Source of the DNA: Sialis fuliginosa
Lineage: Eukaryota; Arthropoda; Insecta; Megaloptera; Sialidae
NCBI GenBank assembly: GCA_961205875.1
Contig: OY540816.1
Coordinates: 1,922,001-1,986,000, forward strand
DNA: 64,000 nucleotides
Direction: 5' to 3'
Position 1 is the stretch's first letter. Each line of letters starts with the position of its first letter. A program made the translations under genes and the position numbers. Below the pieces are notes generated by a model. It had not been told where the DNA came from, did no database searches, and saw nothing but the letters and a program-made list of their open reading frames with translations. Shown piece after piece: positions 10,521-22,189 of this stretch.

Positions 10521-10959
10521 CCCCTTTCTTAATTATTTCTTAAATTAAAATTAAAATTTTTTATATTATAATTTGTTATTTTTATTTAATTTTTAAATTT
10601 TTTTTATTTTAATTTTTTTTGTTTTTTATTTTAATTTTTTTAAATTATTCATATTATTAATTTTATTTTTAAATAAAAACTAAAATGATTATTATTTTGG
10701 TCAATCCATAAAAAGATACAAAAAAATAATAAAACATAAATTATAGAAATTAACGTTCTCTACAACTTTTATTTTAAACATTTTTTTCTGTTATGAACCA
10801 ATTGAAATATAATTTAAAAAAATCATTATTTCCTTGCACAATTTTTTTTAAATGATTGCAACATAAACTATAGATAATAATATTCTCTATAACTTGTATC
10901 TAAAAGATTTTTTTCCAATATGTACCTTTTAAAAAATAATTCGAAAAATTCAAAAAAAG

Positions 10960-11045
10960 TATCAATACCTACGTGTAATTCCGTTAAAATTTCGAGTTCG
11001 AATTTTTTCATGATCACTATACTTTATTATAGAGTATGTATAAAA
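10960..11045. repeat. Second copy of the 1490-1560 repeat terminus
   Basis: TCGAGTTCGAATTTTTTCAT, GATCACTATACTTTATTATA and GTATGTATAAAAAA repeat the text at 1510-1575 almost exactly. 11050-11475 shows only a short (CCTAA)-type block near 11150 and nothing else I can name. Confidence 0.6.
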
Positions 11046-11475
11046 AAATTAAAAACTAGTATCGCTTATGGTCGAATTCGATCAATATTTTACCTGCCTT
11101 AACGACAACATACACACATGATTTTTTTGTGCACATCTATAGCACAGTACCTAACCTAACCTGCTTTTACAACAAAAATTTCCAAATAAAAAACACTGTA
11201 ATTGAACGCGAATTGAAATCTCTATACGTATTCTCTACGATTGACAGAAATCCAAAACTATGTATTTTTGTCGCTTGGTGGCGCTAGGAGTATTGTACCT
11301 TTCGAATGATATGTTTCATTCACTTACTTTTATAATAAATACTATAAAAATGTACGACAATTTTCGATGTATTTAATTTCGTCTTCAAAGCTGCGGACGC
11401 GGAATTGTTGAATTTTTAGTGGAGTAATGAAAAATAAATTGTTTTGAAAAAATATTATTACGTCTAAACCGGTCA

Positions 11476-11892
11476 CTACGCGTCTGCCTGTATTTTTCGG
11501 TCATCTATAGATCAAAACCTATCATCCTTAAAAAAATTCATCAATGCTCAAATGAGACAATTTTCATTTAAAAAGTTGCATGTTTGAGCGCATCTGCCCG
11601 TCCCTTATCCCCATCCTACGCGTCTGCCTTTGTTTTTCCGGTCATCTACAAATCAAAAACTGCCATCCCTCCAAAATTCATCAATGCTCAAATGGGGCAA
11701 TTTTCAAAAAAAAGTTGTGCTTGAGTGCGTCTGCCTGCCCCTTATCCCCACCCTACGCGTCTTCCCATTGCACTTTCACTATCTAACTTTTCATAAACTA
11801 ACTCCCTGTGGTGATTTTATTAGTGCTCACATGGGGCAAAAATGAACTTTTTCTTAACATGTTCACTAAGAAATTAAACCCCTTTATCCCCA
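11476..11892. repeat. Tandem array, ~140-bp unit, three copies
   Basis: Units start with CTACGCGTCT at 11476, 11616 and 11753 (lengths 140, 137 and about 140). They share TTCATCAATGCTCAAATG, a GGGGCAA block and CCCCTTATCCCCA at the end. The third unit is more diverged, and a degraded fourth may extend to about 11985. Two overlapping plus-strand frames here are repeat translations. Confidence 0.8.
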
Positions 11893-11984
11893 GGTGTGGA
11901 GGTTGGGACTATTTTTCCCATGATGTACAACACATGAATAAACGATTTCCGTAAGTCTGCCTAGTGCTCAGATGGAGCAAAAAA

Positions 11985-12544
11985 ATATGTCATCAGCTCT
12001 TGAACTAGTAGCAAAAATAGTTTATGAAAAATGTATAAATAACTTTTTTTTATAAATCATCACACGAACATGTACACTTTTATACATCACATATTTCATC
12101 AATATGAAATAGCTTTTGATAGGTATTATCAAGTAGAGAATGTTAGTGAGAATGGCTACGGAACCTTATCATGTGCGTATCCAACACGCACTAGGTCCAA
12201 TTATTTACCATCCACTACTTCAGCACTGTTCCCGTCGAACTGTAAATTGTAATTTGATTATGTATGGCAAAAGTTTTATTCCCAGTAACTTACAAACATA
12301 CAAACTATCTAAGGACCGTCATGAATATCTCAAATATAAACTTCTGATAAATGATTATTAAATAGAATAGAACATTCCAATAACTGACTAATTTGTGAGA
12401 CAGAGGTGTAACGAGATTTTGTTTGGTAGGCCGTTTAAAAGCAAGGGTACTACATAAATGCAATATACATATGTGTATTGCGTTTGTACATTGTACATAC
12501 ATACATAATTGGACAACATGAAAACTAGCCTGCCGTCTAATTAC
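11985..12544. other. Unassigned AT-rich segment
   Basis: Short frames exist at 12070-12361, but codon use and overlap in two frames argue against coding. No repeat structure noticed. Confidence 0.3.
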
Positions 12545-13088
12545 TAGAGATTGGAAAAATAGTTTTTCTGCTATTGCGAAAAATGCAACTATTGTAATTT
12601 TTATTAAATATCTCCATTGATTTCAGAAAACTGGTTTGATTGAACTCAATTTGAAATCAACTATTTGCAATTATTTTACCTTTCCAACTATTTTAAAAAT
12701 ATTTGCCTTTTTTTTATCCAACGTTAAAAATTTTGTATTGAAAAAAAGTCATAAAGACAAAGTTTGAAATAATTAATACATTTTGTGCATTATACATATT
12801 TATGTTGTGTTTTTACATATTTATTTGTTTAATTTCTAACATCTATCTAGAATCGACCATAACATGCTTTCCTCGAAAATTTCGGATTTGACACTTTTTA
12901 CTAATACGCTAATTTCACTAATTTATTGATTAAATCGAAAAAAAAAAATATTATTGTAAAAAAATGTGTAACTATTTCACAACTATTTTGATTTAAAAAA
13001 CTATTTGCCAACTATTTTACAGAAAAAAAATCAACTACATATATAGTAACTATTTCATTTAAAATAACAACTATTTTTTCAATCTCTA
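12545..13088. mobile_element. hAT-type MITE with near-perfect 8-bp TSD
   Basis: Ends TAGAGATTGGAAAAATAGTT and AACTATTTTTTCAATCTCTA are inverted repeats. Flanks CTAATTAC (12537-12544) and CTAATTAA (13089-13096) match at 7 of 8 positions, as expected for an aged hAT duplication. Subterminal AACTATTTK repeats recur (12970-13075). The interior is AT-rich with no transposase. Confidence 0.85.
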
Positions 13089-13096
13089 CTAATTAA

Positions 13097-15320
13097 ATAA
13101 AATAAAGAAGATTATAAACATTTCTAATTACCATGGATCATTCAAATATTAAAACCATGTATTTATAGTATGGAAGCTAAGAAGCTCAAAAATCTCTAAT
13201 TGCTGAGTTTTGCCTAACTAAGAAACGTCTGATTTACAATTTGGTGAGGAGGTGCTCGATAAATTAGATTAGGTTCATAATAAGGTAGGTTTTCCGAACA
13301 CACATATTAAAAGTTTAGTTAATAAACCTATTTGAAATTATAATTCTACAAATATATTTTTAATTTTCATTGTAAGGCGGTTTTTACTGTACTGTATGGA
13401 AAACCATAAGAAGTTTTCCAACACATACTGTCACTGTACATAAGTGTTACATAAAGGTTACACTATCTTTTACACATGTAACGTACATCAAATCAGCGCT
13501 TACTTTAACACGCAGATTCAAAGGTTACTACACGTTATCAGATCATGTTTCGACGAGAGTTGCTCCGTGTGAACATCTCTCGAGATTAGATGTATTGTAA
13601 CTTCAAAATGTTACTGACTTCTTCTCTTAGTCCAATCAGATTAGACTTTTACCCGGAACTAATTTGGACCAAATTAATTTTTGGTGGAAACATTCTACTA
13701 GTGTCCTTGATCATCCCACAAAAAGTCGGATCTGATTTGAGTTGTACTACCATCTTGAAAAAATGGCGGACGGGTTACATTTTTTCATAGTTATTCGCGT
13801 TTTTCTGTGAAACCGTTCATTTCACGAATACGGTGTAAAAGGCTGCAACAATATATTATTACGAAAGACTCTTGATTTCGACAATTTAATTAATTTTCAC
13901 CACTTTATTAGTTCAAAGTAACTTTTTTTTGTGACCACATGCAGTTGACTAAAAATGGAAAAATTGAAATCTTTTGCAATTAAGAAATTTTCACACGGGG
14001 ATGTCTGATTTTTTTTTCAAAATTCCAAAATATGCTTTTTGAAAAAATGGCTGTCGCATTTTTTGATGCTAAGATATTCAACTTTGAATGAAAAAAGAAC
14101 CCTATTAAAAATAAACTTGATCCCACAATATTGATATAAAACATCTGAAAAAAATTATGAATATTCTTTAACGAGGAACAAAAAAAATTTCCCTCTTACA
14201 ATTTTTCTCAAAAGGTGATTGTTTTTTGAAAAAAAAAATCCCAAAGAAAAATGTGTTATTAAAAGTACGGTCAAGTCTTAAACGTATACAAAAAATTAAA
14301 AATGCAATTTCTCAGACAAATTAAAAGATTTTTACTGGAACCTTTGTTTACATAGAAGGTAATAAATCTAATTTTCATATTCTTTGATAGAACTTAATTA
14401 CATTTGTAACTTTAGAACTATGATTAAACTAGGATTATTTTAGAAGATTATTTAAACTCGAACATGATTTTGTTTTTCGTATTTGAAGAGTTAATATTAA
14501 TCATGTTTTTAAATGCTGCTAGACAATAGGTGATTGTTAAAGCTTTATTATTCTTTTTTTTCTGTGCAACTAAAATTAGGCTCTTTATGATTGTTTAAAA
14601 CTTTTTGGTACTTTTTCATTCAAACTCGGATATTGCAACATTAAAAAATGCTAAAACAAATTTGAAATAAAAAATAAAATAAAAAAATAAAAATAAACTA
14701 ATTCAATCTAACAGAAAGTTGTATAATTTTTGTTCGGACTTCATCAGCAAGTTGATAAAATATAAATAACAAAAATATTCATCAAGTTAGTTTTTTCAAA
14801 CATTCGCCAAGTCCATTAGTTTAATATACAAAATGTGAGACATAAATGATAACAAAAAAGTATAAAACAAGCATTTATAATGAAGGCATAAAGTCTTCTA
14901 CAAACTTTTACAGGAATTAATTAAATATCTAAAAACCCCTGTTGGTTCATTACTTTATATTTATGAGTTTCCACCATAAAAAACTTTATTGAATATTAAA
15001 AAGAGGCGAAAATACAGACTTAACTTTTGAATTCTGTCGTGATAATAAAATTATACTAAACGATTATGCGTTAAAATAAAGAAAATTACTTTATCCTTTA
15101 CACAAACGATTTTTTTATACCCCGAGAAATTTTCAAATATGTTTTTAACTTTTCACTTCGTACTGACATTTTTCAATATTTTTTAAATATAAATTTTAGC
15201 AAAATCTACAATATTTTGATCAATAAAAAGAATACTTATAATAATATATTATTATAATAATAAGTATTACAAAATTTACTTTTAACTAAAAATATTAACA
15301 TTGTAAAATACGATTAAAAT
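13097..15320. other. 2.2 kb with no assigned feature
   Basis: 13380-13800 is somewhat less AT-rich, and a 66-codon frame at 13590-13790 starts with ATG, but it shows no family motif. 13900-15300 is AT-rich, with many homopolymer runs. I see no clear inverted ends or tandem period. Confidence 0.35.
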
Positions 15321-15402
15321 ATCTGCCATGGAAGCCACGGGACTTTCGCACTACTCTACGTATTTCTAATTTTATTGAAAAATATTTCAAACTAATAAAA
15401 GA

Positions 15403-15873
15403 AAATATCTGCCTTGGGAACCACGGGACTTTCTTATACCTAACCTAACCTAACAGTGAATTGTATACGTGATTCTTTGTTTATTAAAACATTTCTAACA
15501 AAATAAAACAAAATGAATAATATAGGTAATATTATTTTCTCCACAATTGATTTTTTTTAACGTAATAACTGAAAACGGATGTTTACTCTTGTAAATTTTT
15601 GGATTTTTGAATTATTTTTGAAATAAGAAAAAAATGTTTTAGATAAAAAATGTCGAGTATGTTATTATCTATAATTTATTCCCCATACATTTTTTTCCAA
15701 CATTTATGATTTAGCCAGAAGGAATTTTTTTATGTAATTATTTAGATTCACCTACACAGTTCACTCTCAGTATTACGTATAAGAAAGTCCCATGTTACCT
15801 ACGGCAAATACACACACTGTTCAATCTCTGTAATACGTATAAGAAAGACCCATGACACTCATGGCAGATATTT
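15403..15873. mobile_element. Palindromic-ended element AAATATCTGCC (family R1, copy 1)
   Basis: AAATATCTGCCTTGGG at 15403 followed by CACGGGACTTTCTTATAC is mirrored by AAGAAAGACCCATGACACTC and ATGGCAGATATTT ending at 15873. An extra left end (AAATATCTGCCATGG, CACGGGACTTTC) lies at about 15318. Inside the left end CCTAACCTAACCTAAC (15439-15454) is three telomere-type units. Copies: 21586 onward (one end) and 52280-52686 (complete). Confidence 0.7.
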
Positions 15874-15949
15874 CTCCTCTGTTATGAACCATTTGAATTA
15901 TAATAAATTTTTTTTTCAAAAATTCGTTTTTACAAAAAAATGAATAGAA

Positions 15950-16340
15950 CATAAATTATAGATATAGATATTACATACATTTAACTTGACCATTTTTCTC
16001 TATTTCGCGCTGTTTCAGAGTAATTCGAAAAATTAAAAAATCGACGTAGGTAAACATCCGTATCCGGTTGAAAGATCGTTTTCAAAAATAGGACGTTTTC
16101 TTCCCCGCCAAAAATTAATCTTAAATATAAAATATCAGCCTTCTACGATTTGTCGTATTTGAGTTACAGCGCTTACAGACAGACAGACGGACACACAGAC
16201 ATCATGGCGAAAATAGTCAGAATGGATTCAGGGAAGGTCAAAATAGATAATTCCGTCAAAATCCGGAGTTCGAAAAAAATCGGCTTCACTATACTTACTT
16301 ATACTAATGTATATTTCATATACATGGTATAAGAAAGTAA
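15950..16340 (+). repeat. Dispersed repeat R2 with (CAGA) tract, copy 1
   Basis: Order of blocks: ATAGAACATAAATTATAGAT, CATCCGTATCCGGTTGAAAG, ATCGTTTTCAAAAATAG, TTGTCGTATTTGAGTTACAG, a CAGACAGACGGACACACAGA tract, TCAGAATGGATTCAGGG, then CACTATACTTACTTATAC. The same order recurs at 16430-16770 and partly at 22000-22100, 25965-26100 and, reversed, 52060-52210. The tail resembles the end of a non-LTR or Helitron-like element; class not settled. Confidence 0.65.
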
Positions 16341-16429
16341 AAATAACATTAATGGCTCACAAATTATAGATAATAATATTCTCTACATCTACAACATGTA
16401 TCAAATGTATTTTTTTTTTATGAATAGAA

Positions 16430-16770
16430 TATAAATTATAGATTACAATATTACTTGCAATTTTTAACTTGACCATCTTTCTCTAATTCACACTGTTTCA
16501 AACTAATTCAAAAATTCAAAAATCGACATCAGTAAACATCCGTATCTGGTTAAAAGATCGTTTTCAAAAATAGTAGGTTTTCTTCCCAGACAAAAATTAA
16601 TCTTAAATATAAAAAACACTTCTACGATTTATCGTATTTGAGTAACAGCGTCTACAGACCGACACACAGACATCGTGGCAAAAATAGTCAGAATGGATTA
16701 AGGGAAGATCAAAATGGATAATTCCATCATATATGTATAATTCATATACATGGGCATAAGAAAGTACAAA
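16430..16770 (+). repeat. Dispersed repeat R2, copy 2
   Basis: Same block order as the copy at 15950-16340, with TCGTATTTGAGTAACAGCG, ACACACAGACATCGTGGC and TCAGAATGGATTAAGGG, ending near ATACATGGGCATAAGAAAG. The two copies sit almost head to tail. Confidence 0.65.
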
Positions 16771-16914
16771 TATAAAAATATTTATATTGTAAAATACGAT
16801 ATGTTTATATACACACATCAGGTCTAGAAAGGTTAAAAAAGTCAACAGAAAAATAAATCCGCACATACACAAAAACAAATAAAAACAGCGATAATGTCAG
16901 CCTCACGTGAAAGT

Positions 16915-17137
16915 TGTAGAGAGTAGTAAGTTTGGGTGCAAGTAGAAGCTGGAGAAACAGGATGTGAGTTACACACATCGGGACTATTCATTTGGAATAA
17001 ACAATTCTAGAACCGCTGCAAGTGACCCCGGTGACGTGCCTAGGGTGTCTAACTACTCCAGGCCAGGTAGTTGTGGAGGAATGGGATATATCTATCGGAC
17101 ACGGTACACATAAATAACGGTGGCGACTGTGCGAGGG
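16915..17137 (+). mobile_element. Possible solo or truncated LTR plus primer-binding site
   Basis: A moderately GC-rich block begins TGTAGAGAGTAG, contains AATAAA (about 16998), and ends near GGACACGGTACACA. After ATAAATAACGG comes TGGCGACTGTGCGAGG at 17122. TGGCGAC matches the complement of serine-tRNA 3' ends, used as primers by some Ty3/gypsy elements. No gag or pol follows; 17140-17468 is AT-rich. Weak call. Confidence 0.3.
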
Positions 17138-17526
17138 ATTCTTAAAATTAGTTTAGGTATCTTGTTGGAACATAGTGTAGGATCAAGTTTTTTTTTTAGG
17201 TTTAAGTATTTGAATTTTATCGTACTCGGTGTTGATGCTGTAGTTATATTTTTAGAATTAAAAAATAATAAACGTATGATTACGTATTATTATTCATACA
17301 TTTGACATTCATATAGCGTATAATATAAAAATATGCAAGCTGGTAGGTTTTTATAATTATATTTTTCTTACTAAAATTCCAAAACATTTATCCAAAACAA
17401 GACGCGCCAATCAAAACTTAATGTTTTATACATAAACTCAGTTATGAACTTCTTTTGATCCCTATAACCAGTGCCGGATTAAACAAGCGCGGGGCCCGTA
17501 GCAAATGTTATAAAGAGGCCATTGAC

Positions 17527-18178
17527 AGTGGCGTCGCTAGGGCGGGGGGGGTGAAACTCGGGGAGTAAATCGATAGTTTCACCCACTCATCCCGAAAAAA
17601 GTCAATAGGATTTTTTTTGCACATTAAGCGGGTGTCACCCCCTGGGAATTTTTAATGACATAAAAATATCAGTGGGATCTATTTTTTAAATAAATTGGAT
17701 GGTCATTACCTCTATACTTTCAATAATAAAAAAAGTCAATTCACTCAATTTATTAAACATTTTTCCCATTGGAAGCTTTAAATATCCAAAAAAGAGGTAT
17801 AATATTATACCATAGACATAGAGCATGGACCGCGCATCTAACTCGAAAACAGAGCCGTATCAAAAGAAAGAGAAAGAAAATAGTTTGTCCTTATTTAAAC
17901 AAAAGTAACTATTTCTTTCTTATTAGAAAAAGAGATAGATATATCCCAAACGTCACCATATCTCTCTCACTGTTTTGAAGAAATGTTACACCATTTTTTC
18001 GGGATACATCTATATCCCAAATCATTTTCCATCTCTTTCTTTTGGCATGGCTCTGTTTTCGAATCAGATGCGCGGTTCATGCTCTATGTCTATGGGTAAA
18101 TAGGTGTCACCCCTTCAGGTTGTCACCCGGGTCGGACCGCCCCGCCCCCCTTCCCACTCCCTAACTACGCCGTTGACT
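17527..18178. mobile_element. Nested CAGTGGCGTCG element inside 17469-18689
   Basis: CAGTGGCGTCGCTAGGGCGG at about 17527 is mirrored by CCCACTCCCTAACTACGCCG ending near 18175. Both ends carry G/C-rich tracts and a GTGTCACCCC block (about 17632 and 18105). The ends belong to the same hAT-like class as the MITE at 2824 (CAGTGGCGTAG). The target duplication is unclear. Confidence 0.65.
17808..18096. mobile_element. TA-flanked MITE, innermost of the nest
   Basis: CATAGACATAGAGCATGGAC (17811) with CGCGCATCTAACTCGAAAAC is mirrored by GTTTTCGAATCAGATGCGCG and GTTCATGCTCTATGTCTATG ending at about 18095. Inverted repeats are about 48 bp with few mismatches. A TA on each side suggests Tc1/mariner-type insertion. 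The interior also has inverted AAAGAGATAGATATATCCC-like blocks. Confidence 0.8.
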
Positions 18179-18204
18179 GACTTGATTTAGAAAATACAAT
18201 CCTT

Positions 18205-18445
18205 AAAAAATTGATCCGTTAATAAAAAATTAAGGGATATTTTTTTGAACTCTTTTAACCCTTGGTAAAGAACGGAAAGGGATGATAACATTTGTGGAAA
18301 TTTTATTCAAAAATTAGAAAGTGCAAGCTTTTGAATGAGCTTTGGAACACGCAAATCAAATGAATTTTCGCGAAAATATAACTGTTTGAAAATTTGAATT
18401 TTTTTTTTATATAATCCCTTAATTTTTTAGAGGAGTGTATAATAA
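18205..18445. mobile_element. Half-copy of foldback FB9 (see 53627-55440)
   Basis: TCTTTTAACCCTTGGTAAAG, a GGGATGATAACA block, AATTAGAAAGTGCAAGCTTT, GAATGAGCTTTGGAACACGC and AAATCAAATGAATTTTCGCG follow the order of the right arm at 55245-55375. Only one arm is present. Confidence 0.65.
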
Positions 18446-18696
18446 ATCACCATTTTTTTTATATTTTGTTGATTTGATTTGAGCAAATTTAGAAAAATCG
18501 ATTTTTCGATTAAATCGAATCGAGATCGGAAAGCCTAAATATAAATTATTAATTACTGTAGATTTGGACATCCCGTATCAACCATGTGGTAAGTCCAATA
18601 AGAGATATTTTTCCATAAAGATGCGGGGCCCCCAGAGACGCGGGGTCCGTAGCATTTGCTACTCCTGCTACGTTGTTAATCCGGCACTGCCTAGAA

Positions 18697-18985
18697 CATC
18701 TTAAAATCATAAAATTGCTGTAGGGTAAGATTGTTTTATTCAATAAAAAAATTTTGGTTATACATATATGACTCCACTATAGGTGCAACTTCAGCCACTG
18801 CTCGAACAACGAGTGAATTGGGATCGTGCGCACGCAGCACACGGAGCGATTCGAGAAGCACGGCCTTTTGCATGCGATATAGTAAAAGTTATTATTATTA
18901 TTATTAACTTCGTACTACACTACATCGTACATTTATGTTTTTTTCTATTTTTGTATTGAGTTATTTATACTACGAGGATTCTGAA
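18697..18985. other. Unassigned; short GC-rich segment at 18780-18880
   Basis: ATTGGGATCGTGCGCACGCA and neighbours are GC-rich against the background but form no clear ORF, inverted repeat or known motif. A TTA trinucleotide run sits at about 18893-18906. Confidence 0.3.
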
Positions 18986-18989
18986 ATAA

Positions 18990-19625
18990 AATATTTTATT
19001 ATTACGAAGCTCTGCCCATTTTACTTCCATGTTCTGAAAGAAATGGAAGTATTGTAATACCATCGAAAAATCGTGTCCGAGAAAATGACAAATTCTGATT
19101 GTACTAACTTCAAAACGTAAAGAAAAGTTAATTTCCGCATGGCGGCTGTGCGTGTGTCTGTGTGTCAGGATGTATATTTTTTTTTCGTTCACGATAACTA
19201 CCGTAAAATTGCACCGATCTGAATTATTTTTGGAGAAAATGTTTGTCTCAGTGAGTACTCCAGACCTATTGATTTTGGTGCTAATCAGATTAGGGGTTTT
19301 GGAAATATTCGAAATTTTGTAACTTTTTTCGTCTAAATCTAAAAAGTGAACATTGCGAGTATTATCTCACTAATTTTGATAAGATTTGGTACATTTGCAG
19401 TTCAATTGAATCTAAGGGACATTTATTATTTGTACGTGCCTAAACAGCCATTAAAGGGGTGAAAAACACATTTAAAATTTGAATTATAAATACTAATTAA
19501 TGTCATTAATTCATGTTGCCATGGAAACAAATGCAACTAAATTCAAATTGTCAAATTAGTTGTTCTACGAATGTGTATTATGTTTTTGATATTAGGACAT
19601 TAGAAAACTAATATATAATATATGT
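18990..19625. repeat. Dispersed repeat R3, long copy
   Basis: Contains a polymorphic GTGCGTGTGTCTGTGTGTCA tract (about 19147), then AACAGCCATTAAAGGGGTGA, TTCATGTTGCCATGGAAACA and TTCAAATTGTCAAATTAGTT. The last three blocks recur in order at 25645-25845. Layout (sensor-like GTGT tract then AT-rich tail) resembles non-autonomous Helitron-like repeats; class uncertain. Confidence 0.55.
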
Positions 19626-20235
19626 ATATAAATGGTAATAACTGCTGTAACCGTCGTAAGTATATATGTTTTTTTATGTATTACGAAATTTATATTCATA
19701 ATAGTGGGTTATATAAATAAAATATTTAAAAAAAATTAGGTATTTAAAAAGATAAAAAGAACATGGAAGTCATGTATGGTTCTCCATACCGATATTTTCT
19801 CATATACTCACGAGAAAAATTATGCAGTAAAAATTTCAACATTAAAACTGATATTTTACGAAAAAATAAGGCATATAAAATAAATAATAAAAACGTTAAA
19901 CAATTAATTAAAATACACAAACTGTTGAAACAGTTTTTCACACACCACATTTCACAATTGACACTTTAAAAACAAAGTGTACACAGTGCAAATGATTTAC
20001 AACACCAATAATGATTTCAATTCTGTATGATTAATTTTTTAATCAACCTTCGATTTTTTACACTCCAATCGGATTTCAACTATTTATAATTGATGTTGAA
20101 ACGTCAAAGTTTTGGTCTTTATTAAATTCGTGGTAGTTGATGGTATTTTCAAAGTATGTACATACGTTTTAATAAATACATCAAAAGTTGTCATTTCAAT
20201 GTAAATAATGAAGAGATTTGAATTAAATAATGAAT
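19626..20235. other. AT-rich stretch with nothing assigned
   Basis: Short frames on both strands (19744-19969, 20084-20362) overlap each other and lack any motif; they reflect AT-rich sequence. Confidence 0.3.
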
Positions 20236-20237
20236 AA

Positions 20238-21075
20238 ATACAGGGTAGTTCAATAGTGTGTCCGGCTTTCCTAGCGCACTTCTCGTAGGAGATAGAAAAA
20301 AAAGTTTGGTACATAATATTATTGGTTTTAAAAAATGAACATCGTAAAATTATTTTCAACAATATAGGTTATCCCATTTTTGCGCTATAACAAAAACAAA
20401 GTTTTTTTTTAAATGGAATACCCTATAACGTTTTATGTCTTCCGATGTCACTTTTTAACCTCTACATTAACGTCTCTTTATTTTTAGATTTAGTGACAGT
20501 GTTGCCAAATTATAAATTTTTTCCGAAAAATAATCCATATTTAGGCACAACCATAAAAAATCGTAGCGACTTCTTTTTTTTTGAAGCGATGAAATTTTTT
20601 AGCAATAAAGTTAGTCCTGGTAAAGAGTAACATTTTGATAATAAACAATTTTAATTTAGTTCTACAGGGTGTTTATAAAAAAAATGTCAAAGTTTACAAT
20701 CTTCAAAATGATAAAACTTATTTTTTTCAAATATGACTACCCTTTTTTATTTCACTATTCGATGGAGAGGTTTTCTCCTCAATTTGTATAGGGAATATCC
20801 TATGTCTAAACACCGTAGTTTCTGGGATATTCAATAATTTTCACAAAAGTAACCATTTCATCGCATTTTTATGGATTATTGATGAAAATAGGACGCATGC
20901 GTTACTTTAATGACAATTACAGGCTCCCCTGAATATCTATTGTTCTACAGGGTGTCAATTATGTAACGGGACGGTCGAATATTTCGAATGCTACATACAG
21001 TATCGAAAAACAAAAAAATACGTGTTCAATATTTTTGAAAAATCTATTCAACTACACCAAACTCGACCCCCCACT
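20238..21075. repeat. Three one-ended TACAGGGT-type fragments
   Basis: ATACAGGGTAGTTCAATAGT at 20238, CTACAGGGTGTTTATAAAAA at 20663 and CTACAGGGTGTCAATTATGT at 20947 each start a fragment lacking a mirrored partner. The third continues GGGACGGTCGAATATTTCGA and CAAAAAAATACGTGTTCAAT and recurs at 60893-61010. Confidence 0.55.
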
Positions 21076-21584
21076 CCCACCCGCAAATTAAAAAAAAAAT
21101 ACGTAAGACGTAAATAATATAAACTGAATAATAATATAAACTTATAAGTAACGAGCCAAATAAAAATATGTAGGTACAGATAACGTTTTTTGCACGAAAA
21201 CAACTACGAACAGAAAATATGGTACTGAATGCCCTAGTTTCTCATCACTGGGAAACACCAGTCCTGCTGTCTCGAGCGGAGCAATACCCATGATAGCAAT
21301 TTACAGAAAGTGCCACGGCATTGCGTGCACTCCATATGTTATATCTAACAATCGTGACGTGCAGTCATTATTGCAAATTAGATAGATTCTATTAGCGTCT
21401 TTTGTTTTACCGAAATGTCAGTATTTGTAAAACTCCACTTATTTATTTAGGGCGGAGTACCTTATTTAACTTAGATGCTGAAATATTTTCTTACGATTAA
21501 CGTTCGTTGAACGAAGTTCAATGTAAACGTAACAAAATGTAAATGTACTGTGTATATTCTACGGACAAATCAATATTAATAAAA
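21076..21584. other. Unassigned; GC-richer block at 21220-21370
   Basis: CCAGTCCTGCTGTCTCGAGC and following bases are unlike the surrounding repeats but carry stops in all frames that I checked and show no RNA fold that I can support. Confidence 0.3.
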
Positions 21585-21585
21585 T

Positions 21586-22105
21586 ATCTGCCTTGGGAAC
21601 CACGGGACTTTCTTATACGTAATCCTAACAGTGAATAGTATACGTGATTCTTATTTTATTAAAACATTTCTGACAAACTAACAAAATAGAATAAACTGAA
21701 TAATATAGGTAATATTATTCTCTACATTTTATAACAAAAGATTTTTTTAAACGTAATAACTGAAAACGGATGTTTATTCTTGTAAATTTTTGAATTTTCG
21801 AATTATTTTTGAAATAAGAAAAAAATATTTTAGATAAAAAATGACGAGTTATTATCTATAATTTATTCCCCATATATTTTTTTCCAACATTTATGATTTA
21901 GCCAGAATTTTATTTATTTTTTTCAAAAATTCGTTTTTACGAAAAAATGAATAGAACATAAATTATAGATAATGATATTACCTACAATTTTTAACTTGAT
22001 CATTTTTCTCTATTTCGCACTGTTTCAGAGTAATTCGAAAAATTCAAAAATCGAAGTAGGTAAACATCCGTATTCGGTTGAAAGATCGTTTTCAAAAATA
22101 GTTGA
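21586..22105. mobile_element. R1/R2 composite, copy 2 (one end)
   Basis: AAAATATCTGCCTTGGGAAC, CACGGGACTTTCTTATACGT and ACAGTGAATAGTATACGTGA repeat the element at 15403. Text stays parallel through AACTGAAAACGGATGTTTAT and ATTTATGATTTAGCCAGAAT, then runs into the R2 blocks (CATCCGTATTCGGTTGAAAG) up to about 22100. The right palindromic end of R1 is missing here, so R1 and R2 may be parts of one larger element. Confidence 0.65.
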
Positions 22106-22189
22106 CTAGTAACGTGTATAATTAGAAGTAAACTATCATAAAAAACAATTTTTGGTTAAATATATTCAAAGGAAAAATTTTTTTTAAAC

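Larger units (their letters stand above)
17469..18689. mobile_element. hAT-like element, outermost of a three-level nest
   Basis: Ends CAGTGCCGGATTAA and TTAATCCGGCACTG are exact inverted repeats. Subterminal GGGGCCCGTAGCAAATG (about 17500) is mirrored by GGGTCCGTAGCATTTGCTAC (about 18642). Flanks CCTATAAC (17461-17468) and CCTAGAAC (18690-18697) match at 7 of 8 positions. The interior is made of later insertions (17527-18178, 18205-18445) and no transposase remains. Confidence 0.85.
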
